The notes under the pieces were generated by a model. That model had not been told where the DNA came from, ran no database searches, and saw nothing but the letters and a program-made list of their open reading frames with translations. The position numbers were made by a program, and so were the translations under genes. A DNA stretch of 64,000 nt from Pseudomonas lactis. GTDB lineage: Bacteria > Pseudomonadota > Gammaproteobacteria > Pseudomonadales > Pseudomonadaceae. Position 1 is the stretch's first letter. Every line of letters starts with the position of its first letter. Below, piece by piece: positions 60,141 to 64,000 of this stretch. The stretch lies in the NCBI RefSeq assembly GCF_001439845.1, contig NZ_JYLO01000010.1, positions 1 through 64,000 of the forward strand, written 5' to 3'.

Positions 60141-60899
60141 ATGCGTTTTGCCGTTCTCGGCAGCGGTAGCCAAGGGAACGGTACGCTGGTCGCCCATGAT
60201 GACACGTACGTGCTGGTCGATTGTGGTTTCTCCCTGCGGGAAACCGAGCGGCGCCTGTTGCGCCTGGGGGTTCACCCCACGCAACTGAGCGCGATTCTGG
60301 TAACCCACGAACATGCCGACCATGTGCATGGCGTGGGTTTGCTGTCTCGGCGCTACAATTTACCGGTGTACTTGAGTCGCGGCACGTTGCGCGGGATGCG
60401 CAAACCCATTGAACCTGCTGGCTTCCTGGCCGGTGGTGAGCAACTGCAAATTGGCGCCCTGAGCATCAATGTTGTTGCGGTTGCTCATGATGCCCAGGAG
60501 CCGACGCAATATGTATTCAGTGACGGTGAGCGGCGCTTCGGTGTGCTCACCGATCTGGGTTCTTATTGCGCCAAGGTGCTGGAGGGTTACCGGGACCTCG
60601 ATGCCTTGATGATCGAGTCCAACCACTGCCGAGACCTGCTGGCACGCGGTCATTACCCTTATTTTCTCAAGCAGCGGGTGGGCGGCGAGCTGGGACATTT
60701 GAACAACCACCAGGCCGCATACCTGGTGTATGAGTTGGGCTGGCAAGACCTGCAACACCTGGTCCTGGCTCACCTCAGCAGCAAGAACAACCTGCCGACG
60801 CTTGCCCGGCAATGTTTTGTCGACACCCTAGGGTGCGACCCGGACTGGCTGCAACTGGCCGATCAAGATTCAGGGCTCGACTGGCGACACATCGCCTAG
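60141..60899 (+). CDS. MBL-fold metallo-hydrolase (YycJ/WalJ-like)
   Basis: A 252-residue protein starting 4 bp after bamC. The metal-binding motif HEHADHVHG (about 55-63) follows FAVLGSGSQGNGTLVAHDD and VLVDCGFSLRETERRL, and the downstream DALMIESNHCRDLLARG supplies further ligands. It belongs to the single-copy YycJ/WalJ-type group of uncertain substrate, probably a phosphodiesterase or nuclease. It is co-transcribed with dapA and bamC and probably with purC. Confidence 0.87.
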   Translation: MRFAVLGSGSQGNGTLVAHDDTYVLVDCGFSLRETERRLLRLGVHPTQLSAILVTHEHADHVHGVGLLSRRYNLPVYLSRGTLRGMRKPIEPAGFLAGGEQLQIGALSINVVAVAHDAQEPTQYVFSDGERRFGVLTDLGSYCAKVLEGYRDLDALMIESNHCRDLLARGHYPYFLKQRVGGELGHLNNHQAAYLVYELGWQDLQHLVLAHLSSKNNLPTLARQCFVDTLGCDPDWLQLADQDSGLDWRHIA

Positions 60900-60926
60900 C
60901 CCACCTTACTCAAAGCGGAGCCCATC

Positions 60927-61640
60927 ATGGAAAAACGTGAAGAACTCTACCGCGGCAAAGCCAAGTCGGTGTACAAGACCGACGACGCCAACCGCCTGAT
61001 CCTGCTGTTTCGCAACGACACCTCGGCGTTCGACGGCAAGCGCATCGAACAGCTTGACCGCAAAGGCATGGTGAACAACAAGTTCAACGCCTTCATCATG
61101 CAGAAACTCGAAGCGGCCGGTATCCCGACCCAATTCGACAAACTGCTGGGCGACAACGAATGCCTGGTCAAGAAGCTCGACATGATCCCGGTCGAGTGCG
61201 TCGTGCGTAACTACGCCGCCGGCAGTCTGGTCAAGCGTTTGGGCGTGGAAGAGGGCCTCAAGCTCAACCCTTACACCTTCGAACTGTTCCTGAAGGACGA
61301 CGCCAAGGGCGACCCGTTCATCAACGAATCCCACGTCGTGGCGTTCGGTTGGGGCACCGCTGAGCAACTGGCGCGCATGAAGGAGTTGTCCCTCAAGGTC
61401 AACGACGTGCTGAGCAAGCTGTTCGACGACGCTGGCCTGTTGCTGGTGGACTTCAAGCTCGAATTCGGCGTATTCCACGACGGCTCCATCGTCCTGGGCG
61501 ACGAATTCAGCCCGGACGGTTGCCGCCTGTGGGACAAGGACACCAAGAAGAAGATGGACAAAGACCGCTTCCGCCAAGGCCTCGGTGACGTGATCGAAGC
61601 CTACGAAGAAGTCGCCAATCGTCTCGGCGTACCGCTGTAA
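60927..61640 (+). CDS. purC: SAICAR synthase (phosphoribosylaminoimidazole-succinocarboxamide synthase)
   Basis: A 237-residue enzyme with the family segments ELYRGKAKSVYKTDDANRLI, FNAFIMQKLEAAGIPTQFDK, VECVVRNYAAGSLVKRLG and LEFGVFHDGSIVLGDEFSPD, the last being the aspartate/ATP-binding loop. It joins aspartate to CAIR in purine synthesis. AGCGGAG lies before ATG 60927. It is the last gene of the block, followed by tRNA-Ser. Confidence 0.97.
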   Translation: MEKREELYRGKAKSVYKTDDANRLILLFRNDTSAFDGKRIEQLDRKGMVNNKFNAFIMQKLEAAGIPTQFDKLLGDNECLVKKLDMIPVECVVRNYAAGSLVKRLGVEEGLKLNPYTFELFLKDDAKGDPFINESHVVAFGWGTAEQLARMKELSLKVNDVLSKLFDDAGLLLVDFKLEFGVFHDGSIVLGDEFSPDGCRLWDKDTKKKMDKDRFRQGLGDVIEAYEEVANRLGVPL

Positions 61641-61723
61641 TCGACGCAAGCATCTGATAGCACGGAAAAAAATCACCTTTGGGGTTTGCTTCCGCGAAAC
61701 ACACTGTTATGATGCGCGCCGTT

Positions 61724-61813
61724 GGAGAGATGCCAGAGTGGCCGAATGGGACGGATTCGAAATCCGTTGTACCTTCACCGGTACCTAGGGTTCGAATCCC
61801 TATCTCTCCGCCA
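61724..61813 (+). tRNA. tRNA-Ser (anticodon CGA)
   Basis: A 90-nt class II tRNA. The acceptor stem GGAGAGA / TCTCTCC is followed by G and the encoded CCA (61811-61813). The anticodon stem ACGGA / TCCGT encloses loop TTCGAAA (anticodon CGA). A long variable arm (TTGTACCTTCACCGGTACCT) marks serine identity. It reads UCG. Foreign genes follow directly behind its 3' end. Confidence 0.96.
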
Positions 61814-61827
61814 TTATTTATAAACAG

Positions 61828-61868
61828 AAACCCCCAATAACTTAACGGTTGTTGGGGGTTTTTGTTTT
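61828..61868 (+). terminator. Terminator after tRNA-Ser
   Basis: A long stem AACCCCCAATAAC / GTTGTTGGGGGTT (one wobble or mismatch) with a 6-base loop, followed by T-rich sequence. It ends the tRNA transcript. Confidence 0.9.
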
Positions 61869-61934
61869 TGTAGCAGAAATGTTCAGGTGAATTCTGCTAC
61901 GGTCGTGATTACCTGATAACAATGCGGGTCAATC

Positions 61935-62330
61935 ATGAATTTTGAAAAAGTGCTCACGCATTTGCAGGCTAATCTTCCAGGTCTTTTGGCAGTGTACGTC
62001 TTTGGCAGCCAGGTGACGGGCGAGGCAAATGCCGACAGCGATCTTGACTTGGCTGTGCTGATTGAGGGAAGCATTGACCCACTGCAACTGTGGCGCCTAT
62101 CCGGGGAGTTAGCGGATATCGTCAAGGTCCCCGTTGATTTGTTGGACTTACGCGCGGCCTCGACGGTCATGCAATACCAAGTCATAACGACAGGGCGCCG
62201 CCTGTGGAGCAAGGACAGTCAGGCGGGTATCTTTGAGAGCTACATACTCAGCGAGAAAACTGCATTGGATTGCGCCAGGGCAGAGCTGCTAGTCGACATT
62301 CAAAAGGATGGAACGGTATATGGCCGATGA
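61935..62330 (+). CDS. mntA: MntA-type nucleotidyltransferase antitoxin
   Basis: A 131-residue protein with the minimal nucleotidyltransferase motif GSQVTGEANADSDLDLAVL at about residues 24-42 (GS-x10-D-x-D). It overlaps the next gene by 11 bp. In MNT-HEPN systems this enzyme attaches AMP to the toxin's Tyr and so neutralises it. The motif is intact, which suggests an active antitoxin. The gene lies just behind tRNA-Ser, a common insertion point for such modules. Confidence 0.9.
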   Translation: MNFEKVLTHLQANLPGLLAVYVFGSQVTGEANADSDLDLAVLIEGSIDPLQLWRLSGELADIVKVPVDLLDLRAASTVMQYQVITTGRRLWSKDSQAGIFESYILSEKTALDCARAELLVDIQKDGTVYGR

Positions 62331-62739
62331 TGTACTCATCAACAAGGCTGCCAGTATTGAGCGTTGCGTTGCTCGTGCTCGGGAGGAGTACGAAAAGGAC
62401 CCAGCCAGTTTTGCCACTGACTTCACCCGTCAGGATGCGGCCATTCTCAATATTCAGCGCGCCTGTGAGGCTGCTCTGGACATGGGGCAGCATCTGATTC
62501 GTCGTGAGCGCCTCGGTGTCCCCCAAAGTGCTCGTGATGTGTTTGAGCTGCTGGCGCAGGGCGGATGGGTGAATCCTTCCTTGCTCACCAATCTGAAAAA
62601 CATGGTCGGTTTTCGTAATATCGCCGTGCATGAGTATCAGACGCTTCAGTTGCCTATTACCGTTGCGATCATCACCAAACATCTGGGCGATTTCCTGGCA
62701 TTCAGTGCACATGTCTTGACTAAGGACGCGGGCCAGTGA
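62320..62739 (+). CDS. hepT: HepT-type HEPN toxin (RNase)
   Basis: I take ATG 62320 as the start (139 residues); an upstream ATG at 62308 adds four residues. The HEPN motif RNIAVHEY (R-x4-H-x-Y) near residue 105 has both the catalytic Arg/His and the Tyr that MntA modifies. The remainder is a helical bundle (DAAILNIQRACEAALDMGQH). It probably cuts RNA when unmodified. It is coupled to mntA by an 11-bp overlap, which keeps antitoxin and toxin levels linked. Confidence 0.9.
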   Translation: MADDVLINKAASIERCVARAREEYEKDPASFATDFTRQDAAILNIQRACEAALDMGQHLIRRERLGVPQSARDVFELLAQGGWVNPSLLTNLKNMVGFRNIAVHEYQTLQLPITVAIITKHLGDFLAFSAHVLTKDAGQ

Positions 62740-62771
62740 GCCGATTCAAATGGCCCGCGGTAAAATCAAGG

Positions 62772-62963
62772 CTACAGGTCGTCTAGAGAAACCTTCACTC
62801 GCTGAGCAGACGCCTGGCGCTCACGTACGGTCGCTATCAACGCTTCATCCTCTTTTGCCGGGCGCTTTTTGTCCGATTCTTTTACCGTTTCCCTTGGTCT
62901 TTTCTTCGCCTCTTGCTCGGTTACGTATTCACCTGTGACCGCATCGCGATATTTCGTTGGCAT
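62772..62963 (-). CDS. Small charged protein of unknown function
   Basis: The start is ATG 62963, preceded by AAGGGTG, and the product has 63 residues. It begins MPTKYRDAVTGEYVTEQEAK, followed by a very charged Lys/Arg/Glu part (RPRETVKESDKKRPAKEDEA) and a C-terminal VSLDDL. The segment TKYRDAVTGEYVTEQEA is found in small accessory proteins of Pseudomonas and its phages, without assigned function. It is convergent with hepT. Confidence 0.6.
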   Translation of the reverse strand: MPTKYRDAVTGEYVTEQEAKKRPRETVKESDKKRPAKEDEALIATVRERQASAQRVKVSLDDL

Positions 62964-63211
62964 ATCAGCACCCTTGACAGTATGTCGCCACGGCGGGGTT
63001 TTTTTTAGACTAGCTCGCAGGCTTATGCGCACAAGGATTCCGGTGGGCATTCTGGTTACCAAGCTTTTCCGAAACAGGCGCTTACGTTATGCGGGGGCGG
63101 CAGTTTTCGGGCAGGGTTGCGCTGGCTGGGGTAGGGCGCTAACCTTCCGCCGTCGCCCTCATGGCGACCGGTTTTGACAGACTGATTTACAGGTGTACGA
63201 CCTCCATGCGA
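62964..63211. other. Gene-free stretch upstream of the structured leader
   Basis: No credible gene is visible on either strand. Near 62990-63005 a GC-rich element followed by eight T resembles a terminator on the plus strand. TTGACA at 63174-63179 with TACGAC 16 bp later is a possible promoter for the DUF6124-type gene. The rest (63010-63170) holds several G-rich runs with no pattern I recognise. Confidence 0.4.
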
Positions 63212-63347
63212 TTACAGCGTTTCTGCTGTGACGTCGTTTTATGGCGGCTGTGCGTGGGGCATCTTCGGGTGCGCCGGGTCCTGTATACCGGTCTGTCAAC
63301 CCGCGCACAGCTGCCACCTGATCCTGTTTGACAGCGGGATGTGGCAG
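63212..63347 (+). ncRNA. Highly structured 5' leader with two mutually exclusive hairpins
   Basis: Three elements are seen. A 7-bp hairpin (63212-63218 / 63225-63231) comes first. P1 is a 12 to 13-bp stem (63243-63254 with 63304-63315, one G-U) that closes a domain with a C(UUCG)G hairpin (63259-63272) and a CCGG / CCGG hairpin (63274-63291). P4 is a perfect 7-bp stem CTGCCAC / GTGGCAG (63311-63317 with 63341-63347) with an inner 4-bp helix. P1 and P4 share 63311-63316, so they cannot form together. The ribosome-binding site AGGAG at 63362 follows. This looks like a cis-regulatory RNA, but no known family was recognised. Confidence 0.55.
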
Positions 63348-63373
63348 TTCCCATTGCATACAGGAGCTACACA

Positions 63374-63625
63374 ATGAGCAATCTCGATTCTGATTCCGAA
63401 TTTTCCCCGCGTAAAATATTCCATGTAGGCGCCGACGTCGGCACCGAAGAAGCCCTCACAAACGCCACCGAAATCCTGTCATCTGCCCTGCAAACCGCTT
63501 ACCAATGCGCCGAAGATCCAGTCAGCACGCAGTCGCCCGTGATCATGGCCCTGGCTCAATTGATTGAGAACGCGCAAGCCCTGGTGGACGCTGTCCTCGA
63601 GCGTGATTTCCCCACGGCCCAATAA
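63374..63625 (+). CDS. DUF6124-type small protein
   Basis: An 83-residue acidic, helical protein starting at ATG 63374, with AGGAG 8 bp upstream. The pattern FSPRKIFHVGADVGTEEALT, then ATEILSSALQTAYQCAEDP and PVIMALAQLIENAQALVDAV, fits the small DUF6124-type family common in the P. fluorescens group. The function is unknown. It is preceded by the structured leader and followed by a strong terminator. Confidence 0.72.
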   Translation: MSNLDSDSEFSPRKIFHVGADVGTEEALTNATEILSSALQTAYQCAEDPVSTQSPVIMALAQLIENAQALVDAVLERDFPTAQ

Positions 63626-63643
63626 ACACCTGCTCCGGAAACG

Positions 63644-63684
63644 AAAAAAGCCTGTTGAACTCAACGCTCAGCAGGCTTTTTTTT
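63644..63684. terminator. Bidirectional terminator between DUF6124-type gene and MFS gene
   Basis: A long stem AAAAAAGCCTGTTGA / TCAGCAGGCTTTTTT (one mismatch) with T runs on both strands. It serves the convergent DUF6124-type and MFS genes. Confidence 0.93.
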
Positions 63685-63697
63685 GGCTGCAACTCGG

Positions 63698-64000
63698 TCA
63701 GGCAGGCTGCGCCACCAAGCTGTTGCTCACCTTGCGGCCCAACACCAGCACGGTCGCAAACCCCAACCCCACCAACACAGTGGCCAGGCTCAACAACACC
63801 GCGCTGCCCATTTGGTCGACGATCCGTCCACCAAAGAACGAGCCCAGGGCAATGATCACCTGAAACAGCGCCACGAACAGCGGCATGCCTCGTTCCACAT
63901 CCTTGGGCGCCACCACGAACATCCAGATACTGGCGCAGGCCGGGAAGGCGCCAAAGGCAAAGCCCCAAAGCGCGATCAGTACCACGGCACCCGTCATACC
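63698..64000 (-). CDS. MFS transporter, C-terminal part (runs off window)
   Basis: Only about the last 100 residues are inside the window; the 5' end lies beyond position 64000. Three membrane segments are visible (LIALWGFAFGAFPACASIW, LFVALFQVIIALGSFFGGR and VLLSLATVLVGLGFATVLVL), with the loop VAPKDVERGMPL and the typical end of a 12-segment MFS exporter. The substrate is unknown. The stop at 63698 lies just before the bidirectional terminator. Confidence 0.82.
   Translation of the reverse strand, partial: GMTGAVVLIALWGFAFGAFPACASIWMFVVAPKDVERGMPLFVALFQVIIALGSFFGGRIVDQMGSAVLLSLATVLVGLGFATVLVLGRKVSNSLVAQPA

Noticed and set aside
63159..63374. 71-codon frame antisense to the structured leader
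   Set aside because: It is rich in Arg, Cys and Ser and follows the stems of the leader. There is no ribosome-binding site, and the RNA structure explains the sequence better.

Overview
The window is a piece of a Pseudomonas chromosome, most likely from the P. fluorescens group. The evidence is the linked algU-mucA-mucB-mucD locus, phaG, the opdH/tctCBA/tctDE citrate system, sdhE next to nadB, dapA-bamC-purC, high GC content and Pseudomonas-type REP sequences.

Bases 1 to about 33,245 are most of a prophage; its left end lies outside the window. The regulatory half is lambda-like. A leftward early operon (1-1000) lies behind a boxA-bearing leader. An S24-type repressor gene sits between two clusters of three CAAG-N4-CTTG operators. 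A Cro-like gene, a CII-like gene and an O-like replication gene carrying an iteron array (probable origin) follow, then a P-position gene, a DUF1367 gene, ninG and a Q-like antiterminator facing tandem terminators. The late half is a podovirus morphogenesis operon. It encodes lysis proteins (holin, SAR-type endolysin, Rz with an embedded Rz1), terminase, portal, scaffold, capsid, cement protein, T7-like tail tube proteins and four internal virion or ejection proteins, the last of 2039 aa with a zincin motif. A GTG-started tailspike comes last. Behind it are an O-antigen acyltransferase on the opposite strand (probable lysogenic conversion), a tyrosine integrase, and a tRNA-Gly(CCC) gene that is the likely attachment site.

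Bases 33,246-61,813 are mostly core genome. They hold phaG, rsuA, small envelope proteins, a 3-hydroxyisobutyryl-CoA hydrolase-type gene, ung and an AbrB-type membrane protein. The tricarboxylate uptake locus follows: tctA-tctB-REPIN-tctC-opdH, divergent from the two-component genes tctD-tctE. Next come an HDOD gene, ygfZ, sdhE with a ygfX-like gene, nadB, and the algU envelope-stress operon with mucA, mucB and mucD. The core part ends with bepA, a TusA-like gene, bcp, gcvR, dapA, bamC, an MBL-fold hydrolase gene, purC and tRNA-Ser(CGA).

Bases 61,814-64,000 are accessory. A MntA-HepT toxin-antitoxin pair sits directly behind tRNA-Ser. A small charged protein gene follows, then a DUF6124-type gene with a long, highly structured leader whose two main hairpins are mutually exclusive. 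The window ends in the 3' part of an MFS transporter gene.

The least expected signals are the six-operator, boxA-type lambdoid control circuit attached to a podovirus, the origin iterons inside the replication gene, the switch-like leader at 63,212-63,347, and an 11-bp-phased triple repeat that may be the TctD operator.
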